Origin: Gracilaria gracilis
Lineage: Eukaryota; Rhodophyta; Florideophyceae; Gracilariales; Gracilariaceae
Assembly (NCBI GenBank): GCA_030374805.1
Contig: JARGSG010000180.1
Coordinates: forward strand, 1-20,699
Reading direction: 5' to 3'
DNA: 20,699 nt
The translations under genes were made by a program, and so were the position numbers. Positions 8,511 to 16,033 of this stretch are shown in pieces. The notes beneath the pieces are model-generated. The model was not told the DNA's origin. It searched no databases and worked only from the letters and a program-made list of their open reading frames with translations. How positions within the stretch are numbered: the first letter of the stretch is position 1; every line of letters begins with the position of its first letter.

Positions 8511-9447
8511 ATGATGTGGACCATACCCGAGCGCCAGGCGGTGTCGCAGCCGCCGCATCCACCGCAGCCGCCGCTCTCGCTGTCCGAACTGCCGTTCCAA
8601 CCGCCGCCGGCCACGCCGCCGTTGCCGCAGATAGTGCATGGCATCGATCCTGCCGACGACTCGACGCAGAATTCGCAATTCTCGCTGTTGCACGACTCCA
8701 TGGTCGACGCGTCCTCCACGCTGACCGCGCGCGTGTCGCGCGCCGTGCGCCTCACCAAGCCCACGTCAGCCGCCTGCTTCAAGGACAAGTCGCACCACAG
8801 CTTGTCGCAGCTGCCCTCCATGCTACTTTTCGGTGAGAGCATTGCGGAGCAGTCCGTCGTCAGTTCGGACTACAACGCGTCAAGCTGGTCCACGCTGCTG
8901 CGCCAGACGTACTGCGCGAGGCTTACTGCGCGAGAGCGAAGGTGTTTTCGAGGGGCTTTTCAGGCTACAACACAAGCTGGGTACCGCACGTGTTCCCGCG
9001 CGTCATCGAACCTTTTCGGAGCTGCGAATCTCTGGTGTTGCACGCCGTCTTCATCTTCTTCGGCGCCGACGACGCCACCACGCCCACATCGCCGCAGCAT
9101 GTGCCGCCGGACTCGTTCGCGCACAACCTGGCCACGCTGGTTCACGCCGTGAGGGCGCCGCCAAGCAAGCCGCTGCCGGTGCTGGTCACGCCGACCGCGC
9201 TCGGCAATTTGCGACTTGCCGTGGATGACGCGTGGCGCGTGCAGCTGACCGCCGAATATGCGGAGGCGTGCGTGGAGACGGGGCGATGGCTTGGCGGTCC
9301 TGTGGTGGATTTGCACGTGGCCATGGTTGGGCGAGCTTGCGATGATGATGGCGTGGACGTGTTTCTGTCGGATGGGTTGCATCTTGCTGCGGACGGAAAC
9401 CGTCTGAGGTTCAGATCAACGATATCATGTTCGTTGAGAAATCAGTG
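8511..9447 (+). pseudogene. IAH1: IAH1-like SGNH/GDSL esterase pseudogene (frameshifted)
   Basis: Two frames together encode a homologue of isoamyl-acetate-hydrolysing esterase, an SGNH-fold hydrolase. The first frame, from ATG 8511, has a Pro-rich extension of about 100 residues, then block I MLLFGESIAEQS at 8820. The second frame, from about 8930, continues FSRGFSGYNTSWVPHVFPR (block II), FIFFGADDATTP (block III), EYAEACVETGRWLGGPVVDL and FLSDGLHLAADGN (block V, catalytic Asp and His at 9371-9382). The shift is explained by a 14-bp duplication at 8910-8937. Block I reads GES instead of GDS, and block III reads GADD instead of GAND, so the oxyanion-hole Asn is also lost. It is divergent from the DPH1 pseudogene across a GC-rich promoter-like gap. 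The reading past 9400 is not family-like. Whether the Pro-rich N-terminus belongs to the ancestral protein is unclear. Confidence 0.83.
8910..8937 (+). repeat. 14-bp tandem duplication that breaks the esterase frame
   Basis: TACTGCGCGAG occurs at 8910-8920 and again at 8924-8934, a 14-bp step. Because 14 is not divisible by three, the copy moves the reading frame. The family-like sequence before 8910 is in one frame, and after 8937 it is in the frame that would be reached if one copy were absent. Confidence 0.82.
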
Positions 9448-10369
9448 ATCTTAATGAAGGGAGTGTCTTACAATGGGGAAACTAATGGTCAATACAATTG
9501 GGTACCTTTACCCGTTGTCGAAGTGTTCCATCCATTCAAGGAGGCCGTGAGCGCAATCCAGAGAGACTTGCAGTTTGTACGAGATCAATATGAGCTGCCA
9601 AAACGAGTGGCCCGGCAAAAGCGTGGATGGTTTGTTGAGACAACGACATGGATGCAAGTCATTCTTCACAAGATATGTGAAGTTAAACTCACTGACCCCA
9701 TTTGTCAACTACGATCATCAGTGTTTGGTACTATATATCAAGCTAACACCACGAAAGGGCGTTTCTTTTTGAAGTGTACACCACGCTACGCCAATGATGC
9801 TTCATATACCAAGACACTCTGAAATTGCGCCTGCTTTCGTTTCGAAGCCTATTGTAGTGGATTTGGAACGTCAAATGATGATCACGAAGGACTACGGAGA
9901 AGTGCTAGAAACTGGGTGGCTTTCCACGTCAGAAAGAACGAAAATGTGCGCAGACTATGCTGTGCTTCAGCAAAGCACGATTGACAAGAGCGATGCACTT
10001 GTCAAAGCTGGATTTACGGATCTGCGTCCAGAACGTCTAGTAGAACACATTGATCGCGTATGTGGCAATCCAGGGGTGATTCGTCTAGTAAGCGGTGTTG
10101 ACGTTGGCGAGGATCTTAATGAAACAGTTGGACTTTTTTGAAGCCATGCGGATAGTATCAAGAGAAAAGTACAGTCACTAATGGAATCGAACCTGCCGTC
10201 AACAAGTGACACACAATGACTTGTTGTTTACCAACATTTACAAGGGGCCGTGCTGATGCAGAGGTTAGAAGAAGCGCATTCGTTGGAGGAGTCGGAGACT
10301 AAAGAGGCATGGAAGGAGGTGTATAATTCATTGAAGTCTCCAACTCGTAGGTTCAAGGGGGGGTGGTAA
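9427..10369 (+). pseudogene. Aminoglycoside-phosphotransferase-like (APH/ChoK fold) kinase pseudogene
   Basis: The sequence resembles bacterial-type APH-family kinases: RGWFVETTTWMQ, then a glycine-poor ATP-binding half with the lysine strand GRFFLKCTP, then QMMITKDYGEVLE, CADYAVLQQSTIDKSDAL and DLRPERLVEHIDRV. The catalytic loop HNDLLFTNIY (HxD....N) is present at 10212-10241. The parts lie in different frames: a shift at about 9815-9822 (loss of 2 or gain of 1 base in ACACTCTG), a stop TGA at 10139-10141, and another shift between about 10195 and 10212. Sequence after 10242 is open to a TAA at 10367-10369, but I cannot match it to the family. The N-terminus is probably also incomplete. The natural substrate is unknown; such proteins phosphorylate small hydroxylated molecules, and antibiotic resistance should not be assumed. 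Confidence 0.68.
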
Positions 10370-10541
10370 CGAAAGAGCTGTCGAGGAAGGCGTATGGCAA
10401 TGTGCTGGATTGGATGTCTGAAGTTTTTTAGTATCGTGAGATTGTTCATAGCAAAGAATCACAAGAAGTTTACACTAGAGGCATTGTCTCCATAAAGAGA
10501 AAGAGAGAACGGAAAGATTCAAAACACGGTTACACTACGAG

Positions 10542-12113
10542 CTACGACCCTCCTCCACTTGGGGCTCCTGCAGCCTTCCTCAGATCTGTCTGCATCGTAT
10601 GCAAGAACGCCCTCATGCTCTCATAGGCGTCTTTCAAACACGCTATGTGGGCAGGGTCTGCCGACATCTTCACGGCATCCTGATACTTGGCATACGCTGC
10701 ATCAACGTTACCAAGAACCTCCATTAAGGAGGTAGTGCGTTGGACGGTAGCTTTCAAAGGTTCAATTGCACTCGAACCTTGAAGAGAAGATTGAATTTCA
10801 TCCGAACGGTGGTGCCTCTCTTCAAATAGTTGCTTCTGTAACTCAACCTTATCCTGATAGCTCCCTGCCAGTCTACTCATTGATGAATTCAAGCCAGTGA
10901 TGGCCTCTTGGAATACTTCATCACTGCTGCTGCGCGCCGACTTCGTACGCTTCGAACCCATTGACACCTCCCCACCACTTGAAGTTCTACGTCGTTTTCC
11001 CTTCAAGAAGTTTAAGTTCCGGTTCACACCGAGACTACCTCCAGCGTTGCCAGGCAAACACCGAGAAACAAATTGCCCAACAATTCGGTCTACGTCTTCG
11101 TAGTTAATTCCGAACACGCAGTGCGTAAGGAAGACTCTCCTCCCAACCGCAGAAAGAGATTTGGTTCTTGCGTTCTTATGACAAAAGTCAATGAACGGGA
11201 GTTCTCCATTGTTCCCAGATACGTCATAGTTGGCGAGAGTTTTTGTCCAGCAACCCTTGTTCTCCCGCCATACAGAAGCCAGCTTTTCTCCACTTCGCCA
11301 CACCAGAGGCGGCAAGCTAGGCAAAACATTGGCTACTGGTTCAGGAAAATCCTCAATTGGACAAAACGAACCATCATTGAATCGAACAGCTATCCTCTCC
11401 CACAAATCTTCTTGACGAATACCGGCGTCTTGCTGCGCTCTAGATATTGTAGTTGCCAACACGTAAATGCTTCGTTTCGTTTCCTCGTCATCCCGTACCA
11501 AAATGAGAAGACGAGCAAACTCGTTCTCCGTAAAATCCACGGCTTGTGGTTTCTTCTTTTCCACCACAACTTTCGATTTCGGCATCGGAGCCTTCTCCGT
11601 CGTACGGTCATCAGAGTCTTCGTTTCGCTCAAGCTCGAGCTCCTTTCGAAGGCTTTTACGTTCGGCTTCGCTTGTCAACGATGAAAGCAAGGCGCAAGAT
11701 TTTGGAGCTGCAATCATGTGCAGCCCTTGCTTCATTTTTAAGTGTGCCATTACACCATCGTGGTCCAAACTGGACATGAGGGAAAACGGAAGAATGCTGC
11801 GAACAAGCTCACATTGTACGTGTAGCATCGCTCGTGAGCGGAGCACGTCTTTTGACCCCGTTGTTTGGCGTCGCATTTTTTTGAGCAAGGCATGGAGGTC
11901 CTTTCCACTTCGGTTGGACAAAAAGTCCCAGACGAAGTTTAATTCTTCTTGCAGCGACGTCAAACGCAATGTTTGGAAGCGTGTTTTTCGAGGAGTATGG
12001 TGGTCGACTGTTGATTCGTTGGCGGTGGTGGGAACGGGAGCAATGCAGTGAAACGAAGACTCTATGTTATCCTTGTCCATGTCTGCTTCTTCCATTTCGT
12101 CTTCCGAGTTCAT
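10542..12113 (-). CDS. Unrecognised 523-residue nuclear-type protein, possible transposon-associated DNA-binding protein
   Basis: An intact ORF with an ATG start at 12113. Residues 1-20 are acidic. Residues 160-190 form a charged linker. The region about 192-350 looks like a folded helical domain with conserved-type Trp spacing (FTENEFARLLILV, DLWERIAVRFND, WRSGEKLASVWRENKGCWTK, NYDVSGNNGE). This is faintly like Myb/SANT-like or trihelix domains found in DNA-binding partners of PIF/Harbinger transposases. Basic clusters GKRRR (372-376) and SKRTK (387-391) could be nuclear-localisation signals. The C-terminal region about 395-515 is helical and Gln/Glu-rich, suggesting a coiled coil. The family is not identified. 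Its place at the far end of the pseudogene block from the transposase fits a companion role, but it could equally be an unrelated host gene. Confidence 0.7.
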   Translation of the reverse strand: MNSEDEMEEADMDKDNIESSFHCIAPVPTTANESTVDHHTPRKTRFQTLRLTSLQEELNFVWDFLSNRSGKDLHALLKKMRRQTTGSKDVLRSRAMLHVQCELVRSILPFSLMSSLDHDGVMAHLKMKQGLHMIAAPKSCALLSSLTSEAERKSLRKELELERNEDSDDRTTEKAPMPKSKVVVEKKKPQAVDFTENEFARLLILVRDDEETKRSIYVLATTISRAQQDAGIRQEDLWERIAVRFNDGSFCPIEDFPEPVANVLPSLPPLVWRSGEKLASVWRENKGCWTKTLANYDVSGNNGELPFIDFCHKNARTKSLSAVGRRVFLTHCVFGINYEDVDRIVGQFVSRCLPGNAGGSLGVNRNLNFLKGKRRRTSSGGEVSMGSKRTKSARSSSDEVFQEAITGLNSSMSRLAGSYQDKVELQKQLFEERHHRSDEIQSSLQGSSAIEPLKATVQRTTSLMEVLGNVDAAYAKYQDAVKMSADPAHIACLKDAYESMRAFLHTMQTDLRKAAGAPSGGGS

Positions 12114-12403
12114 TGTGAAATGGTGCGTCGAGAAAGAGGTCCAAAGACGAGCAGAGGTGCACCAAGAAGTCGAGTATATACTGGAAGGTGCAACCGCGGG
12201 GAGGAGCGTACAACAAATTCCGGGTGGTACCAGCGGTACGTGGCTGGGGGAACGCTGCGTTTAATTGTGTGTGGGTGTGCTTTTGGGGTGGAAAGCTGGC
12301 GCAGTTGGCAGCATCTTCACGAACACTAGCTCCGCGAAAAGCGCTAAGCTATTGGACCATGCTGTCCACGTTTCCCACTGTTCTGGTAGCCCAAAGGACA
12401 TTA

Positions 12404-12433
12404 ACGCCACCTCTAAGCTCAAGAAGGTGGCGT
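12404..12433. repeat. Inverted repeat, 9-bp arms
   Basis: ACGCCACCT at 12404-12412 pairs exactly with AGGTGGCGT at 12425-12433 across a 12-nt loop. It is the first of three inverted repeats in a 165-bp stretch of the spacer between the genes starting at 12113 (minus) and 12769 (plus). Confidence 0.7.
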
Positions 12434-12479
12434 AGCCTTTAGGATAAAGGATGCCAAGAGGCTGCTCATAACGGTAAGA

Positions 12480-12516
12480 ACTCGAGAGTTTCACCCCGAA
12501 AGTGAAACTCTCGAGT
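12480..12516. repeat. Perfect inverted repeat, 15-bp arms, 7-nt loop
   Basis: ACTCGAGAGTTTCAC at 12480-12494 is exactly complementary to GTGAAACTCTCGAGT at 12502-12516 around the loop CCCGAAA. It contains CTCGAG twice. Confidence 0.9.
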
Positions 12517-12536
12517 ACGTACCCGGAGCATCACCA

Positions 12537-12566
12537 TAGTCACGAGTGCCATGGCACTCGTGACTA
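12537..12566. repeat. Perfect 30-bp palindrome without loop
   Basis: TAGTCACGAGTGCCA at 12537-12551 is followed directly by its exact reverse complement TGGCACTCGTGACTA at 12552-12566. The centre is CCATGG. An AT-rich stretch (TTAAAATTATTCTGAATTC) follows. It lies 203 bp upstream of the next start codon. Confidence 0.92.
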
Positions 12567-12768
12567 ATCTTAAAATTATTCTGAATTCAATTTGTTTAAG
12601 CAGAAGTAATCCGAATGCAATGCTTCGCCGACGACGACCCGATGACCGGTGCCGGAAAGCTTCTTCGCATTGCGACGTGACGTTCGCGCGGTCTGTCGGA
12701 AGAATAGGCCGTGGCTCTACCTCCATTTCGTTTCTACCGGCCACTGGGGAACTCTGTTCGGAGCTAAG

Positions 12769-13302
12769 ATGGCGAAGAGTAAGCGAAGCAAAGTCAAAAT
12801 GGCGTACAAGGCAATGCGCCGCTCAGTCATGGAGCCGATTCATGACGCCAAACTGCGCGAGCAGGCTGGAAAAGTCTACAAGGCAATTGGTCTACCTCTT
12901 CCAGAGGAAAGAACAGAAGAGCAGATGATGCGCCCGAGAAGTCACGGCGGTTTTGAGCTTACATCAACCTTTGTACCAACACCAGACGCGCCGAAACTGA
13001 ACGCGGTCCATGGACCGCTCGCCAACAGAGATTCCCACATGACTCTCAAGAAGGACGTTGTTGGTTTCCCTATGCCAGGCGCTGGGATGGAAGCAAGGAT
13101 GAGAGCTGAGACTCAAGTTGAAAGGAGTGCTATGCAAGTCGAGGACGATGAATACGAACAGGTCGCCGATAGGCCTTACTTTTACCCCCGAAGAGAACGA
13201 CGCGGCAGTGGTATTAAAAAGAAGCGTCGCGAGAGAAAAGTGCGGAACAAGGACAAACCGAAGGTCACGAGTTCTACTATGCCGGTAGAGGTAACTACAT
13301 AG
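12769..13302 (+). CDS. LLP-homolog-like (DUF2423-type) ribosome-biogenesis protein
   Basis: The start ATG at 12769 sits in AAGATGG (A at -3, G at +4) and begins MAKSKRSKVKMAYKAMRR, the N-terminal signature of the LLPH/YBL028C family, small basic nucleolar proteins associated with pre-60S ribosomes. The protein is 177 residues, longer than the roughly 105-130 of fungal and animal members; the extra middle part (about 55-120) is not recognised. The C-terminus has the aromatic-then-basic pattern seen in LLPH: YFYPRRERRGSGIKKKRRER. The frame is open upstream to 12649, but without an ATG. It is divergent from the unknown gene at 12113 and convergent with adenylate kinase (233 bp between stops). 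The family assignment rests on both ends and is fairly but not fully certain. Confidence 0.75.
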   Translation: MAKSKRSKVKMAYKAMRRSVMEPIHDAKLREQAGKVYKAIGLPLPEERTEEQMMRPRSHGGFELTSTFVPTPDAPKLNAVHGPLANRDSHMTLKKDVVGFPMPGAGMEARMRAETQVERSAMQVEDDEYEQVADRPYFYPRRERRGSGIKKKRRERKVRNKDKPKVTSSTMPVEVTT

Positions 13303-13535
13303 GTCTTCCTCGTGCAACTAGTGTAACCGTTCCCCTCGCTGGCTCGTAGAAGTTGTTTCAGGTTCAGCGGAAGTTCACTTAAAGCTTTCACAGAAAATGT
13401 TTTGCGATCACTACGCTTATCGTGTTCACTCTCTTTTCAAAACACATCATGAAGCCTGTACATTAGCAACGTGAAGCTGAGTCGCAAACATGTTAGCTAG
13501 ATAAGGCGACGTCTACGATATCAAAAAGTCGATGC

Positions 13536-14315
13536 CTAGACGGAGGCTTCTTTCTTTTGTTCAGCAGCTTGCATTACCAATCGATTAACCTCAGAAATAG
13601 GTCGCGTGGCATCAATTGCGTGAAGTATGCCCTCCCTCTTGTAGTAGTCCAAAACAGGCGATGTTTTGACATGGAAAGCATTCAACCTTTTCTTAAGCGT
13701 TTCCTCATTGTCGTCGCTCCTTCGGATGAGATCCTCTCCAGTAACGTCATCTTTCATTGGGAGCTTGGGTGGGTTGAATTCAGCGTGATAACTTCTACCG
13801 CTCCCTGGATGGAAGAGGCGACCCGTGATCCTCTTCACCAATAACTCATCTTGAATCTCAAAATTGATTACGGAATCCACGCCTTTCATACCATTGCTCA
13901 GAAGCATCAGATCAAGCTTCTTTGCCTGCTCCACTGTCCTCGGGAAGCCATCAAGAATAAATCCTTTATGGCAGGCTACAGAATTGATGTTTTCCTTGAT
14001 AAGCCCCACAACGATTTCGTCGGATACAAGCTCACCAGCATCCATGACCTTTTTTGCCTTTTTTCCGAGCTCGGTACCAGCCTTGACAGCCGCACGAAGC
14101 ATATCACCCGTAGCCAAGTGACAAAGGCAATGTTCATCCTTGAGGCGAGGGGCCTGAGTGCCCTTTCCAGAACCCGGAGGACCGATCAAAACAATGTGCT
14201 TTCTCTCCTCGGGTTTGGACTGCGCGAGGCGGCGTTCGATCTCAGCCACTAACATGGGCGTAGGCAGTTGCTGCAGAACGCCATGGAGAACCGATTCCGG
14301 CGCTATGTGATCCAT
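13536..14315 (-). CDS. Adenylate kinase (AK2/plant cytosolic type, long LID)
   Basis: Catalyses ATP + AMP to 2 ADP. The ATG at 14315 (GTCATGG context) gives 259 residues. The open frame continues upstream to a TTG codon only, so the longer version is not used. The P-loop [10 protein letters not shown] starts at residue 45, followed by [13 protein letters not shown] (AMP binding), [14 protein letters not shown], the LID with [15 protein letters not shown] and [17 protein letters not shown], and the C-terminal [13 protein letters not shown]. The LID lacks the zinc-binding cysteines of some bacterial enzymes, as in eukaryotic AK2 and plant AMK. The 40-residue N-terminal extension is helical ([18 protein letters not shown]) like that of plant cytosolic and mitochondrial forms; the localisation cannot be fixed. 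No defects are seen. Confidence 0.95.
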   Translation of the reverse strand: MDHIAPESVLHGVLQQLPTPMLVAEIERRLAQSKPEERKHIVLIGPPGSGKGTQAPRLKDEHCLCHLATGDMLRAAVKAGTELGKKAKKVMDAGELVSDEIVVGLIKENINSVACHKGFILDGFPRTVEQAKKLDLMLLSNGMKGVDSVINFEIQDELLVKRITGRLFHPGSGRSYHAEFNPPKLPMKDDVTGEDLIRRSDDNEETLKKRLNAFHVKTSPVLDYYKREGILHAIDATRPISEVNRLVMQAAEQKKEASV

Positions 14316-14650
14316 GACAAAAGGGGTGTGAAACGAGGTTGGGGAATGACCGATGCGCAGTGACACGCAGAGAAGCAGAACGATGAGCGCGAAGGCAATT
14401 CTGCAGGAATCGCAAGGTTCCTGTTGAAAGAGCAAACCCACAAAGATCAACTACCGGGTGAAGCGAGAAGAGAGCGCAGATTGCCAAAGCAAAGCGGAAG
14501 CAGTTTAAGATTATTCGCCCACTGGACCGCGTCCTATCTACCAAATGAATGTCCTGAAACAGGGACTCCTGATCAGACGGATCGTGTGGGAAGGAGCACT
14601 GGTAGTGTGGCAAAACAGATCCGTACGGGTGGATGGTGTATGATACCAAC

Positions 14651-14665
14651 GGTACCAATGGTACC
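14651..14665. repeat. Twin GGTACC palindromes
   Basis: GGTACC-AAT-GGTACC: two copies of a 6-bp palindrome separated by 3 bp, in the presumed adenylate kinase upstream region. Possibly a paired binding site. Confidence 0.4.
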
Positions 14666-14723
14666 TGTAATTTGCGCGTAACACACACATCGACAGAGTC
14701 TGTACACCTGGGCTTGTTTGAAA

Positions 14724-14735
14724 GGCCCGCGGGCC
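14724..14735. promoter_or_regulatory. 12-bp GC palindrome
   Basis: GGCCCGCGGGCC is fully self-complementary and stands out in moderately AT-rich surroundings. Possibly a dimeric transcription-factor site; nothing else is known. Confidence 0.35.
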
Positions 14736-15107
14736 ATCATTTCGGGGACACCACCGTGGCTACCAATACAGGGTAATTGAACTGAATCTGTTCAGCAGAC
14801 GCAATCGATTATACTGATGAGGAGATAAGAGTTTATGCGAGTTGTAGCTATGGTACAAGTAGCGCTTGAAGAAATTCTAACCTGTCAAACGACTGTGCTT
14901 GTAAGAGCACAACGTCGCGCGATCGAGTCCACTCGTCTCGGCAGACAAGCGTATACTTTTAGAGTTACATGCGTTACGAAGGTAATATTCTGTAACCTTA
15001 TCATCTCAGCACATAAATCGGAGCAAGAAATAACACACAGCAACAATCGGAAAACAAAGCAAGCGAAGCAGCGGGTTACCAAACACGAGAAACGGAGATG
15101 TGACAAC

Positions 15108-15617
15108 TCATTCAGACTTCTCAGCCTTGATAGCTTGCTTAATCTGTTGTCGTCGCGACTTCTCGAGACGAAGTTCGGTGGCAGTCTCAGCAGCAATGAA
15201 TGCTATAAAGGAGATGAACGCCACGACAGCAACAGCGACGAGGATTAGCACGAAGATGGCGGAGGTGTCATCCGCAGCGCGAGCCTCTGGTAGTGTCTTG
15301 ACCAGCCATGATATGGCGCCTATCGACGATACAGCCGCGATTCCCGCAACTGCTGTGTGCTCGAACGATAACATGACAAAAACAAAGTCGCTCAGCAGTG
15401 CTGCTGAGAGTGCTCCCTGGAGGAGCTGACGGCACGAACGGGTCGACCTAAGAATATGCGAGTCATTCCAAAAACAGCTTCGAGCAAGGACAGCCCTCGC
15501 GGACCGATTGCAGTGATTGAAATCAGGTTTCGCATAAGGTTTCACACGTCCTCCACGAGTACACGCTTTCCACGAGTACGCACAGGCACGCGTGCACGGG
15601 TCCACGCCGCCAAGCAT
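15108..15617 (-). CDS. Small multi-pass membrane protein, unknown, possibly organelle-targeted
   Basis: A true ATG at 15617 opens a 169-residue frame. The first 65 residues are rich in Arg, Ser, Ala and Cys with few acidic residues, resembling an organelle transit peptide. Hydrophobic segments follow at about 69-86, 88-107 and 118-143 (SAIFVLILVAVAVVAFISF). The C-terminus is a charged helix (LRLEKSRRQQIKQAIKAEKSE). I do not recognise the family. A shorter product starting at Met82 would keep the second and third segments. It is divergent from SURF4 at 16034. The strong hydrophobic periodicity and the clean amphipathic tail favour a real protein, but homologues would be needed to confirm it. 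Confidence 0.6.
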   Translation of the reverse strand: MLGGVDPCTRACAYSWKACTRGGRVKPYAKPDFNHCNRSARAVLARSCFWNDSHILRSTRSCRQLLQGALSAALLSDFVFVMLSFEHTAVAGIAAVSSIGAISWLVKTLPEARAADDTSAIFVLILVAVAVVAFISFIAFIAAETATELRLEKSRRQQIKQAIKAEKSE

Positions 15618-15621
15618 GACG

Positions 15622-15641
15622 TCAGGAGTGCTGACTCCTGA
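15622..15641. repeat. Perfect hairpin, 8-bp stem, 4-nt loop
   Basis: TCAGGAGT-GCTG-ACTCCTGA begins 5 bp upstream of the ATG at 15617 (minus strand). In an mRNA it would form a hairpin next to the start codon and could lower initiation; alternatively it is a protein-binding site in DNA. Confidence 0.65.
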
Positions 15642-15648
15642 GTGAGGA

Positions 15649-15665
15649 CCACTGCTTTACAGTGG
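15649..15665. repeat. Perfect hairpin, 6-bp stem, 5-nt loop
   Basis: CCACTG-CTTTA-CAGTGG, 7 bp after the hairpin at 15622-15641, in the divergent spacer between the membrane-protein gene and SURF4 (15618-16033). I see no gene elsewhere in that spacer. Confidence 0.5.
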
Positions 15666-16033
15666 GCGGCTCTTGCTGTGGAGCCTAACGAACGGTCGCC
15701 GCAATACGGCGCCCACAATTATGTCGCCCACAGATCCCTGGGCCGCGAGCCAGCAACAAGCTTATCTAATAAACGCAGCCGCATATGTAGCGCGGCATCA
15801 AGCCGTGATGGGCCGCGTCGCGGCGCTCTTTGTCAGAGAGTTTGTCGTCAGTACCTGCCGCCGCTGCTCCCGCTACCGTTTGACTTGACAAGTCTGTATG
15901 TGAACCGGCAATTTTCCCAGCTCGTTTGTTTCTGCCATCGGACGCCTTGTACCCGCTCCGCCGTGTTCCGCTTGCTCGACACCTTGCCAAGCGTGTTTGT
16001 ACGCCAGCCGTTTGCGAAATTTAGTTGGCAGTC

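Larger units (their letters stand above)
14316..15107. other. Spacer upstream of adenylate kinase
   Basis: No convincing gene in about 0.8 kb. It holds the presumed adenylate kinase promoter (minus strand) and the 3' flank of the membrane-protein gene at 15108. Two palindromic spots are listed separately. Around 14835-14960 there is a tRNA-like arrangement of box sequences that does not fold into a cloverleaf (see rejected items). Confidence 0.45.

Noticed and set aside
8195..8842. A 215-codon minus-strand frame and several plus-strand frames around the IAH1-like pseudogene start.
   Set aside because: Composition-driven shadows of the GC-rich pseudogene and promoter; no family resemblance.
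14316..14450. N-terminal extension of adenylate kinase with a hydrophobic segment (possible membrane anchor or signal).
   Set aside because: It begins with TTG rather than ATG, and the ATG at 14315 has a good initiation context and the usual family length.
14835..14960. tRNA-like signals: a D-arm-like GCTATGGTACAAGTAGC, an anticodon-like stem-loop TGTGCTTGTAAGAGCACA, a B-box-like GATCGAGTCC and a TTTT terminator at 14957-14960.
   Set aside because: The order and spacing resemble an intron-containing tRNA gene, but no T-stem can be formed around the B-box-like sequence and the acceptor pairing is imperfect. A tRNAscan-SE or ARAGORN run that includes permuted and ectopic-intron models would settle it.
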